From: Clostridiales bacterium
GTDB taxonomy: Bacteria; Bacillota_A; Clostridia; Oscillospirales; Oscillospiraceae
Length of the DNA stretch: 64,000 nucleotides
Assembly: GCA_004553625.1 (NCBI GenBank)
Contig: SFKX01000008.1
Coordinates: forward strand, 1 to 64,000
Reading direction: 5' to 3'
Shown: positions 57,807 to 64,000 of the stretch, one piece after another
Position numbering within the stretch: position 1 is the first letter of the stretch
Layout of the letters: each line of letters starts with the position of its first letter
Position numbers and translations under genes: made by a program
Notes under the pieces: model-generated
Databases searched by the model: none
The model's input: the letters and a program-made list of their open reading frames with translations, nothing else
Told to the model about the DNA's origin: nothing

Positions 57807-58616
57807 ATGCAAACGCTTTTGGCCAGGCCCAGGCTCGGGCGCGGCGGGATCAGCCAGATACCCGTCGGCGAAATAGACCCGAACCCCAATCAGCCCCGGC
57901 GCGTGTTCGACGGCGAGGCGCTTCAGAGCCTTGCAGCCAGCATTGCGGAATACGGCCTTATCCAGCCCATCACCGTGCGGCTGCACTACGGGCGCTACGA
58001 GCTCGTGACCGGAGAACGGCGGCTGCGCGCCGCCAAGCTCGCGGGACTTTCGCGCATCCCCTGCATCGTCCTGGACGTAGACATGGAGGAGTCCGGTCTG
58101 CTGGCCATGGTCGAAAACCTCCAGCGTGAGGACCTCGACTTCGTTGAGGCCGCGCGCGGCATCGCCAACCTCATAAAGCTCTTCGACCTCAGCCAGGAGG
58201 AGGCCGCGCGCAGGCTCGGTCTCAGCCAGAGCGCCGTCGCCAACAAACTGCGTCTTTTGAAGCTCCCGCCCGACATACTGGCCGCCCTGCGCGACAAGGG
58301 CCTGACGGAGCGGCACGGCAGGGCGCTGCTCCGTCTCGAAACGCCCGAGGCTCAGCGCGCAGCGCTCACACAGATCCTGGAACAGGGCTTCAACGTCGCC
58401 CAAACTGACGCTTACATAGATTCCCTCCTTGCTCCCACCGCAGATGCCCGACCGAAACCCCGCCGCGCCTTCGTCCTCAAGGACGTGCGCATCTTCCTCA
58501 ACAGCCTCAGCAAAAGCCTGGACATCATGAAACAGGGCGGCATCGCCGCCGGCATGAAAAAACAGGAGACGGACACGGAACTGATCGTCACGATTTCCAT
58601 CCCCAAAGGCAAATAA
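57807..58616 (+). CDS. ParB/Noc-like DNA-binding protein
   Basis: The start is ATG 57807, seven bases after ggaggaatg; an ATG at 57801 abuts the ribosome site. The 269-residue protein has a ParB N-domain with IDPNPNQPRR (about residues 24-33) and the CTP-binding box TGERRLRAAKLAG (about 70-82). ENLQREDLDFVEAARG and the HTH with SQSAVANKLRLLKLP (about 150-164) and TERHGRALLRL (about 178-188) follow. The ANKLRLLKLP, TERH and NVAQTDAYID parts resemble Noc (nucleoid occlusion) more than ParB proper, and no parA is adjacent. Noc prevents septation over the nucleoid. A terminator follows. Confidence 0.9.
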   Translation: MQTLLARPRLGRGGISQIPVGEIDPNPNQPRRVFDGEALQSLAASIAEYGLIQPITVRLHYGRYELVTGERRLRAAKLAGLSRIPCIVLDVDMEESGLLAMVENLQREDLDFVEAARGIANLIKLFDLSQEEAARRLGLSQSAVANKLRLLKLPPDILAALRDKGLTERHGRALLRLETPEAQRAALTQILEQGFNVAQTDAYIDSLLAPTADARPKPRRAFVLKDVRIFLNSLSKSLDIMKQGGIAAGMKKQETDTELIVTISIPKGK

Positions 58617-58626
58617 ATTCCCCCCG

Positions 58627-58659
58627 AAAAGGCCCCGCACACAAGGTGCGGGGCCTTTT
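58627..58659. terminator. Bidirectional terminator between ParB/Noc and malQ
   Basis: A perfect stem GGCCCCGCAC / GTGCGGGGCC with an ACAAG loop, extended by AAAA/TTTT pairs (58627-58659). The genes on both sides converge on it. Confidence 0.9.
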
Positions 58660-58664
58660 CCATG

Positions 58665-60197
58665 TTATTTCTCTTCCGCAGGCTCCGGCTCTTCCTTCTC
58701 GGGCTCGGGCGGAGCCCAGAAGCGGCCGTACATCGTTGCGTATTTCCTTATCTTGGCCGCAAGCTCGGGTGTCGCCTCGCCAGGCTTCATGCGCCAGCGC
58801 CAGTTGCCCTGCGCCGTTCCGGGGACGTTCATCCTCGCCTCGGCTCCGAGGCCGAGATAATCCTGCATCTGCGCCACAAAGAGCCGCGCCACAGAGGACA
58901 TGCCGCCGCGGATGACGCCCCAGTTCACGCCCTCTTCCTCGTTCAGGCCGAGATAGAGGCCCGCGTATTCCACGTCGTCCCGCTTGCCGCCCTTATACCA
59001 CTGCATGAGCGTCTCATTGTCGTGCGTGCCGACGTAGCAGACGCAGTTCGGCGTATAGGTGTGCGGCAGGTAGTTGCTCGGCTCCCTTGAATCGAAGGCG
59101 AACTCCAGCACCTTCATCCCCGGGAAACCCGAGTCGCGCAGAAGCTTCTCGACCTCAGGCGTCAAAAAGCCCAGGTCCTCTGCGATAAACTTCGTGTCAT
59201 GGAACCAGTCACGCAGCACGCCCACGAGGCCCATGCCCGGACCGGGCATCCACTTGCCGTTTTTCGCCGTCTCCTCGCCGTATGGTACGCTCCAGTAGCT
59301 CTCGAAGCCGCGGAAGTGGTCTATCCTGATGACGTCGTAGAGCTTCTTCGCGCCCTCGATGCGCCTTATCCACCAGCCGTAGCCGTCGGACTTCATGTGC
59401 GCCCAGTCGTAGATGGGGTTGCCCCAGAGCTGCCCGTCCTCGCAGAAGTAGTCGGGCGGCACACCGGAAACGCAGGTGGGTATGTTTTTCTCGTCCAGCA
59501 GAAAGCTCTTCGGGTCTGCCCAGACGTCCGAGGAGTCGAGCGCGACGTAGATGGGCAGGTCGCCTATTATCTCTATCCCCAACGAGTGGACGTACTCGCG
59601 CAGCTTATCCCACTGCTTATAGAACATGTACTGTATCCAGGTGAAGAGCCGCACGTCCGCGTCAAGCAGCGTCCTGTAGTGCTCCAGGCTCGCCGGCTTG
59701 CGGAGCCGGATGTCCTCGTCCGGCCAGAGCGTCCAGGACACCATGCCGAAGTGCCGCTTGAGCGCCATGAAGAGCGCGTAGTCGGGCAGCCAGCCGGCGT
59801 TCTGTTCGCGGAATCGGGTTATCTTGCCCGCGTCTCTGTCCCAGCCGCGCGCGCAGGCCAGGCGCAGTATGTCAAAGCGGTTATAATATATCTTGCCGTA
59901 ATCGACGTTCATGGGGTCGTCGCCCCAGTCCACGGCCTCTATCTCCGCCTTGGTCAGCAGTCCGTCCTCGACGAGCATATCGAGGTCTATGAAATACGGG
60001 TTGCCCGCATAGGTCGAGAACGAGGCGTAGGGCGAGTCGCCGTAGCTCGTCGGCCCCAGCGGCAGCAGCTGCCAGGCCTTCTGGCCCGCCGCTGCGAGAA
60101 AATCTGCGAATTTATAGGCCTCCTTACCGAAGGTACCTATGCCGTACTTTGACGGCAGCGAGGATATCGGCATCAAAATGCCGCTTTTCCGTTCCAT
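58665..60197 (-). CDS. malQ: 4-alpha-glucanotransferase (amylomaltase)
   Basis: The 510-residue GH77 enzyme transfers alpha-1,4-glucan segments between maltodextrins, releasing glucose. Recognisable parts are GILMPISSLPSKYGIGTFG (residues 5-23), YGDSPYASFSTYAGNPYFID, the nucleophile region IRIDHFRGFESYW (about residues 294-306), the acid/base AEDLGFLTPEV and GTHDNETLMQWY. The C-terminal ~20 residues are Glu/Pro-rich and extend beyond the normal end (about 490). It follows malG by 6 bases, so it is the last gene of the maltose/maltodextrin operon. Confidence 0.97.
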   Translation of the reverse strand: MERKSGILMPISSLPSKYGIGTFGKEAYKFADFLAAAGQKAWQLLPLGPTSYGDSPYASFSTYAGNPYFIDLDMLVEDGLLTKAEIEAVDWGDDPMNVDYGKIYYNRFDILRLACARGWDRDAGKITRFREQNAGWLPDYALFMALKRHFGMVSWTLWPDEDIRLRKPASLEHYRTLLDADVRLFTWIQYMFYKQWDKLREYVHSLGIEIIGDLPIYVALDSSDVWADPKSFLLDEKNIPTCVSGVPPDYFCEDGQLWGNPIYDWAHMKSDGYGWWIRRIEGAKKLYDVIRIDHFRGFESYWSVPYGEETAKNGKWMPGPGMGLVGVLRDWFHDTKFIAEDLGFLTPEVEKLLRDSGFPGMKVLEFAFDSREPSNYLPHTYTPNCVCYVGTHDNETLMQWYKGGKRDDVEYAGLYLGLNEEEGVNWGVIRGGMSSVARLFVAQMQDYLGLGAEARMNVPGTAQGNWRWRMKPGEATPELAAKIRKYATMYGRFWAPPEPEKEEPEPAEEK

Positions 60198-60203
60198 TTC
60201 GGC

Positions 60204-61058
60204 TCACCCCTTGACGGCGCCTGCCGCAACGCCCTTGATAATGTATTTCTGGCAGGAGATGTAGAAAATGATTATCGGCAGGATGCTCAGCAGTATGAGC
60301 GCCATGGTAGCGCCCATGTCCACGGAGCCGTAGCTGCCCTTGAGGTACTGGATGTGGATGGGAATGGTCCTGTAGTCCTTGCTGAGCACGAGGTAGGGCA
60401 GCAGGTAGTCGTTCCAGACCCACATAGTCTCCAGCACGCCGACAGAGATCATCGTCGGCTTGAGCATCGGGAACACGACGAGGAAGAAGGTCCGCAGCGG
60501 CCCGCAGCCGTCTATGGCGGCGGCTTCCTCTATCTCGATCGGCATGGACTTCACAAAGCCCACGAACATGAACACCGCAAGCCCCGCGCCGAAGCCCAGA
60601 TAGATCACCGGTATCGTCCAGGGCGTGTTGAGCTTGAGCGTGTCGGCGGTCTTGGCCAGCGTAAACATGACCATCTGGAAGGGTACGACCATCGAGAACA
60701 CGCAGACGTAGTACATGAGCTTGCAGAAGCGGCTGTTCACCCTCGAGATGTACCAGGCCGCCATCGACGTGCACAGGATGATGAGCGCCGTCGAGAGTAT
60801 GGTTATAGTGAAGCTGTACTCTACGCACTTCCAGAAATTGTAGTTGCCGAAGGTGACGCCCTTGATGTAGTTGTCGAAGCCCATGAAGGTCTCGGCATTC
60901 GGCAGCGCGAAGGTCTGCGTATTTATGCCGGTGTTGCTCTTGAAGGAGTTGATGAGCACTATGACGATGGGCATGACGTAGAGTATGGCTATGACCGCGA
61001 ACAGGACCGTGAGGAGGTTCTTATTCCTCCGGCTTTTGCTGAGGCTGCCCTTCATCAC
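60204..61058 (-). CDS. Carbohydrate ABC transporter permease, MalG type
   Basis: The 284-residue CUT1 permease has six helices, the first at about 15-35. The ATPase-contact loop is EEAAAIDGCGPLRTFFLVVF (about residues 177-196), with the EAA motif intact. It pairs with the MalF-type permease whose stop overlaps its ATG. No ATPase gene is present in the operon, as usual in Bacillota, where a shared MsmX-type ATPase elsewhere energises several importers. Maltose/maltodextrin is suggested by malQ next door. Confidence 0.94.
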   Translation of the reverse strand: MMKGSLSKSRRNKNLLTVLFAVIAILYVMPIVIVLINSFKSNTGINTQTFALPNAETFMGFDNYIKGVTFGNYNFWKCVEYSFTITILSTALIILCTSMAAWYISRVNSRFCKLMYYVCVFSMVVPFQMVMFTLAKTADTLKLNTPWTIPVIYLGFGAGLAVFMFVGFVKSMPIEIEEAAAIDGCGPLRTFFLVVFPMLKPTMISVGVLETMWVWNDYLLPYLVLSKDYRTIPIHIQYLKGSYGSVDMGATMALILLSILPIIIFYISCQKYIIKGVAAGAVKG

Positions 61059-61975
61059 TGCTGCACCTCCTTCTTTCTGGTATAGCGGAGCTGGATGAGC
61101 CCGATGGCCGCGACGAGAATGAAGAAGAGCACGGCCTTTGCCTGGCCCACGCCCCTCGAGTTGGCGTTCTGGTAGAAGCTGTTGTAGATGTTCAGCGCCA
61201 GCATCTCCGTCGAGTGAATAAAGGATCCGTCCGCCTGGAAGATATAGGGCTGGCCGTTATTCAGCGCCAGGTTCTGGTCAAAGAGCTTGAAGGAGTTCGT
61301 CAGCGTCAGGAAGGTGCAGATCGTGATGGACGGCATGACGCAGGGGATGGTGATCTTGGTCAGAGTCTTCCAGCCGCTCGCTCCGTCAATCCTCGCGGCC
61401 TCGAGCAGGTCGTCGGACACGCTCTGCAAGCCGGCGATGTAGATTATCATCATATAGCCTATCTGCTGCCATGCCATGAGTATGAGCAGGCCGATAAAGC
61501 CGTATTTTGTCGAAAGCAATATGGACGTCCCGTACCGGATGAGTATGCCGTCGAAGATCATGGACCAGATGTAGCCCAGGACGATGCCGCCTATGAGGTT
61601 CGGCATGAAGAACACGGTACGGAACAGATTCGAGCCCTTTATGCCCCGGGTAAGCGCATAGGCCACCGCAAAGGCCAGGACGTTTATCACAACAAGCGAC
61701 ACGACGGCAAAGAGCGCCGTGTACCAGAAGGAGTACATGAAGGAGCTGTCCGTCAGCGCCTTGATATAGTTGCCGAGACCGATGAACTCGGCGTCAGAAG
61801 TCGTCCTGAAGGTGCAGAACGACAGATAAAAGCCCTTTGCAAACGGGTAGACGAAGCCTATCAGAAAGGCCGCCAGCGTGGGCAGGAGGAAAACCGGGAA
61901 CCACTTGCGTATGCTGCCGCTGAGCATGTTGCCGTTTACCGCAAGGCTGTGCCTTTTCCTCTTTTTAGTTTCCAT
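61055..61975 (-). CDS. Carbohydrate ABC transporter permease, MalF type
   Basis: The 306-residue CUT1 permease starts with a basic 25-residue lead and has the first helix at about 29-51. The contact loop is LEAARIDGASGWKTLTKITI (about residues 190-209). FRTVFFMPNLIGGIVLGYIW (about 117-136) is typical of MalF-like proteins. It lacks the large periplasmic P2 loop of E. coli MalF. It forms a heterodimer with the MalG-type permease. Preceded by a hairpin-containing spacer after the binding-protein gene. Confidence 0.94.
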   Translation of the reverse strand: METKKRKRHSLAVNGNMLSGSIRKWFPVFLLPTLAAFLIGFVYPFAKGFYLSFCTFRTTSDAEFIGLGNYIKALTDSSFMYSFWYTALFAVVSLVVINVLAFAVAYALTRGIKGSNLFRTVFFMPNLIGGIVLGYIWSMIFDGILIRYGTSILLSTKYGFIGLLILMAWQQIGYMMIIYIAGLQSVSDDLLEAARIDGASGWKTLTKITIPCVMPSITICTFLTLTNSFKLFDQNLALNNGQPYIFQADGSFIHSTEMLALNIYNSFYQNANSRGVGQAKAVLFFILVAAIGLIQLRYTRKKEVQQ

Positions 61976-61996
61976 TGTCCATCCCCTCTTTTGGAA

Positions 61997-62026
61997 AGGG
62001 GCGAGCGGCGGCTGCCGCTCGCCCCT
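61997..62026 (-). other. Intercistronic hairpin between malE-type and malF-type genes
   Basis: A perfect 13-bp stem AGGGGCGAGCGGC / GCCGCTCGCCCCT with a GGCT loop lies between the binding-protein stop and the permease start. There is no U-run long enough for full termination. Confidence 0.75.
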
Positions 62027-62060
62027 GGTATGAGCTTGCTTTCCCTTTCAGGGGAGAGGC

Positions 62061-63413
62061 TTACTGATTTGCGTACTGAGTGGCCCAGCCCTGGACGAAG
62101 GCGGTGACGACGTCGTCCCAGGAGCCGCCGCCGACGGTGTACTGGGTGAGAGCCGCAACGACGGCCGCACGCCAGGTGTCAACGTTCGGGGTGTAGTTGA
62201 AGGCCCAGGTCACGGTGTACTTGCCATCGGCTATGTACTCGTTGGCGTTGTTGAAGAACACGTTGGAGCTCTCCTTGGCGTTCTTGAAGGGGATGGGGCC
62301 GAACTGCTCGGCCATCATCGTGGTGCCCTCCTCGGAGGTCACGACCCAGTACATGAAGTCAAGAGTGGCCTGGATGTCTTCCTCGGAAGCCTTGGCATTG
62401 ACCGCCCAGCAGTTCTCAGTGCCGCAGCAGAGGCCGGCGTCCTCCTCGCCCTCAACGCCGCAGTAGATGGGGATCATGGCGAGGTTGGCGGGGTCCATGC
62501 CGAAGTCATTGACGAGAGAATCGTACTCCCAGGAGCCGTTCTGATAGAACACGGCCTTGCCCTCGCCGAACTCGGCCTTGGACTGGTCGCTGGTGGCGGT
62601 GGTGAGCTGAGCCGGGGCGGTGTCGCTGTTGGCGACGTAGAGGTCCCAGATCATCTTGAAGTTGTCGAGGTAGGCGCCGGTGATGGTGGCGGGCTGGCTG
62701 GTCACGCCGTCGTCACGGAACTCGTAGAAAAGCGGCATGTTGGCCAGGTGGCCGGAGAAGCGCCAGCTGGAGGAGCTGTCAAGGCCGGAGGAGGAGAAGG
62801 CCGCGAAGGCCAGCTCGCCGGTGGCGTGACGCGCAGTGATGTCCTCGGCAATGGACTTGAGGCTCTCGAAATTCGTGATGTCGGAGAGCTCGTAGCCGGC
62901 CTCGGCCAGAAGCGCGGTGTTCACGATGATGCCGAAGGCCTCGTAGCAGTAGCCGATGCAGTAGACTTCGCCGTTCTCACCGAAGAGGTTGAAGTCGTCG
63001 GTGGTCATCTCCTTGTAGACGGCGGTGTCGGTCAGGTCGTAGCAGTAGTCGCCCCAGGTGTCCAGGCCGGCCTGGTTGCCGCACTGGAACAGGGTGGGCA
63101 TGTCGCTCTTGTCCATCTCGGCGGTCAGCGTGGAGCTGTACTCGCCGGAAGCCGCGGTGACGACCTTGACGGTCACGCCGGTCTGCTCGGTATAGAGAGC
63201 GGCGAGCTCCTGCCAGGCGGCGTCAGCCTCGGGCTTGAAGTTCAGGTAATAGACGCTGCCGGTCGCGGTGCTGTCGCCGCCCTCGGGAGCGTCGCTGGTC
63301 TGGGTGTCGTCCCCGCCGCTCGGAGCGTCGCTCGGGTCAGTCGCGGGCTCGCCGCAGGCCGCCAGCGCGAATACCATCACGAGAGCGAGAAGCAGTGCAA
63401 GAAACTTCTTCAT
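62061..63413 (-). CDS. Carbohydrate-binding lipoprotein, MalE type
   Basis: The 450-residue SBP_bac_1 protein has the lipoprotein signal MKKFLALLLALVMVFALAAC (Cys20), identical to that of the BMP protein at 25.9 kb, and an acidic Gly/Ser/Asp linker to about residue 50. The binding domain includes WQELAALYTEQTGVTVKVVT (about 71-90), EMDKSDMPTLFQCGNQAG, KAVFYQNGSWEYDSLV (about 294-309) and NCWAVNAKASEEDIQATLDF. It binds a maltodextrin-like sugar outside the membrane. The gene lies 58 bases after the regulator gene and opens the transporter part of the operon. Confidence 0.95.
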   Translation of the reverse strand: MKKFLALLLALVMVFALAACGEPATDPSDAPSGGDDTQTSDAPEGGDSTATGSVYYLNFKPEADAAWQELAALYTEQTGVTVKVVTAASGEYSSTLTAEMDKSDMPTLFQCGNQAGLDTWGDYCYDLTDTAVYKEMTTDDFNLFGENGEVYCIGYCYEAFGIIVNTALLAEAGYELSDITNFESLKSIAEDITARHATGELAFAAFSSSGLDSSSSWRFSGHLANMPLFYEFRDDGVTSQPATITGAYLDNFKMIWDLYVANSDTAPAQLTTATSDQSKAEFGEGKAVFYQNGSWEYDSLVNDFGMDPANLAMIPIYCGVEGEEDAGLCCGTENCWAVNAKASEEDIQATLDFMYWVVTSEEGTTMMAEQFGPIPFKNAKESSNVFFNNANEYIADGKYTVTWAFNYTPNVDTWRAAVVAALTQYTVGGGSWDDVVTAFVQGWATQYANQ

Positions 63414-63471
63414 TCTTTTGACATCTCCTAATTTTTATTTATTTCCTCGGCGCTTCGCCGGAAAATACTGA

Positions 63472-64000
63472 TCAAACGGCTCTTACCGAATCCCCGGGCC
63501 TAAGTTCGGTCTCAAGCATGACCTGCCTGTTGCCGCCGCGGCCCTCTATCATATCCAATAGTATGCGGACGCTCTCCGCGCCCATGCGCTCCCTCGGCTG
63601 CACCAGCGTCGTGAGCGTCGGCCGGGTGTACTCGGAAAACTCCAGCCCGTCTATGCCTATCACCGAGCAGTCCCCCGGCACGCTCCGGCCCCGGTCCTCG
63701 AGAGCCTTGATGGCCGCTATCGCCATCATGTCCGATATGCAGAATATCGCCGTGAACTCCGCCCCGGAGTCCAGCAGACGCATCGTCGCTTCATATGCGT
63801 CCCTCATGCCGAAGCTGCCCGCACTGGCCACCAGCGCCGGGTCCGGCTCCAGGCCGAATTCCCGCAGCGCCTTGGCATAGCCGCGATAGCGCAGCTCGCT
63901 TATCGAGCGGTCGTCCGTCTCGGAGACCAGCGCCGCTATCCTGCGATGCCCCAGCCTGTGCAGTTCCCGAACCGCCCTCGCCGCCGTCTCCGCGTCCTCC
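63472..64000 (-). CDS. LacI family regulator of the maltose-type operon, truncated by the window edge
   Basis: The open frame runs from the right edge of the window to the stop at 63472, so the N-terminal DNA-binding domain and first effector half are outside. What is visible is a LacI effector domain: ELHRLGHRRIAALVSETDD, RYRGYAKALREFGLEPDPAL, FTAIFCISDMMAIAAIKALE, CSVIGIDGLEFSEYTRPTLT and a C-terminal VMLETELRPGDSV, which is standard. It precedes malE, malF, malG and malQ on the same strand and probably senses a maltodextrin. No promoter is evident in the 58 bases between it and malE. Confidence 0.93.
   Translation of the reverse strand, partial: EDAETAARAVRELHRLGHRRIAALVSETDDRSISELRYRGYAKALREFGLEPDPALVASAGSFGMRDAYEATMRLLDSGAEFTAIFCISDMMAIAAIKALEDRGRSVPGDCSVIGIDGLEFSEYTRPTLTTLVQPRERMGAESVRILLDMIEGRGGNRQVMLETELRPGDSVRAV

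Overview
The window (64 kb, GC-rich, densely packed, mostly minus-strand operons) reads as chromosomal DNA of an anaerobic, fermentative Bacillota, probably a GC-rich clostridium of the Oscillospiraceae type. The reasons are lipoproteins with short LxxC signals, a fused NfnAB transhydrogenase, a YgeW/ArcC/RidA cluster, Gram-positive style purine and lysine riboswitches, YmdB, and a Noc-like ParB. There is no rRNA, so the placement is inference. I see no insertion sequence, prophage, integrase or CRISPR array.

Region by region: 1-1575, the end of ygeW plus arcC and ridA (carbamoyl-phosphate/purine-type fermentation). 1647-3203, a small envelope thiol-redox operon (TlpA-like lipoprotein, 48-residue CXXC membrane peptide, NapH-like ferredoxin). 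3384-18375, one catabolic regulon: a LacI regulator, a long minus-strand operon (ribose-type ABC importer, split transketolase, FGGY kinase, fucose/arabinose-type isomerase, E2, E3) and a divergent operon (E1-alpha, E1-beta, free lipoyl protein). 18397-20777, fused NfnAB. 20839-26753, a BMP-type nucleoside importer behind a guanine-class riboswitch, preceded by xpt. 26846-29049, a small membrane protein and an M3 peptidase. 29066-39029, a second, acetoin-dehydrogenase-like complex (E1-alpha, E1-beta, AcoX, E2, lipoyl-E3) with Lin0512 and DUF6506 proteins, an AcoR-like regulator and lplA. 39062-44474, DMT transporter, B3/B4 protein, SbcC/D-like pair, YmdB. 44533-44879, a tiny glycine-rich protein and tRNA-Arg(ACG). 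44919-47594, an FMN alpha-hydroxy-acid dehydrogenase with an NhaC antiporter. 47633-50675, an amino-acid ABC importer behind a lysine riboswitch. 50791-58659, Na/Pi transporter, thiamine pyrophosphokinase, an RHH protein with ClpB, PepSY, DUF378 and a Noc-like ParB behind a structured leader with a terminator. 58665-64000, a maltose/maltodextrin operon with MalQ and a truncated LacI.

How the genes work together: two complete lipoate-dependent 2-oxoacid/acetoin-type dehydrogenases lie within 35 kb. One is wired to sugar uptake, isomerisation, phosphorylation and two-carbon transfer under a LacI protein. The other is wired to an enhancer-binding-protein-like regulator and a lipoate ligase. Their NADH, with NfnAB, fits a fermentative redox economy. 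Each of the four solute-binding-protein genes is followed by a strong intercistronic hairpin before the membrane components, which should set a high ratio of binding protein to channel.

Most interesting points: (1) the unassigned isomerase-kinase-split transketolase-dehydrogenase regulon; (2) an AcoR-like protein with GAFPGA in place of the sigma54-contact GAFTGA, next to sigmaA-type promoters and repeated TGAGA half-sites; (3) the two riboswitches that fix transporter specificity; (4) an uncharacterised RHH protein directly ahead of clpB; (5) a structured, terminator-ending leader ahead of the ParB/Noc gene.
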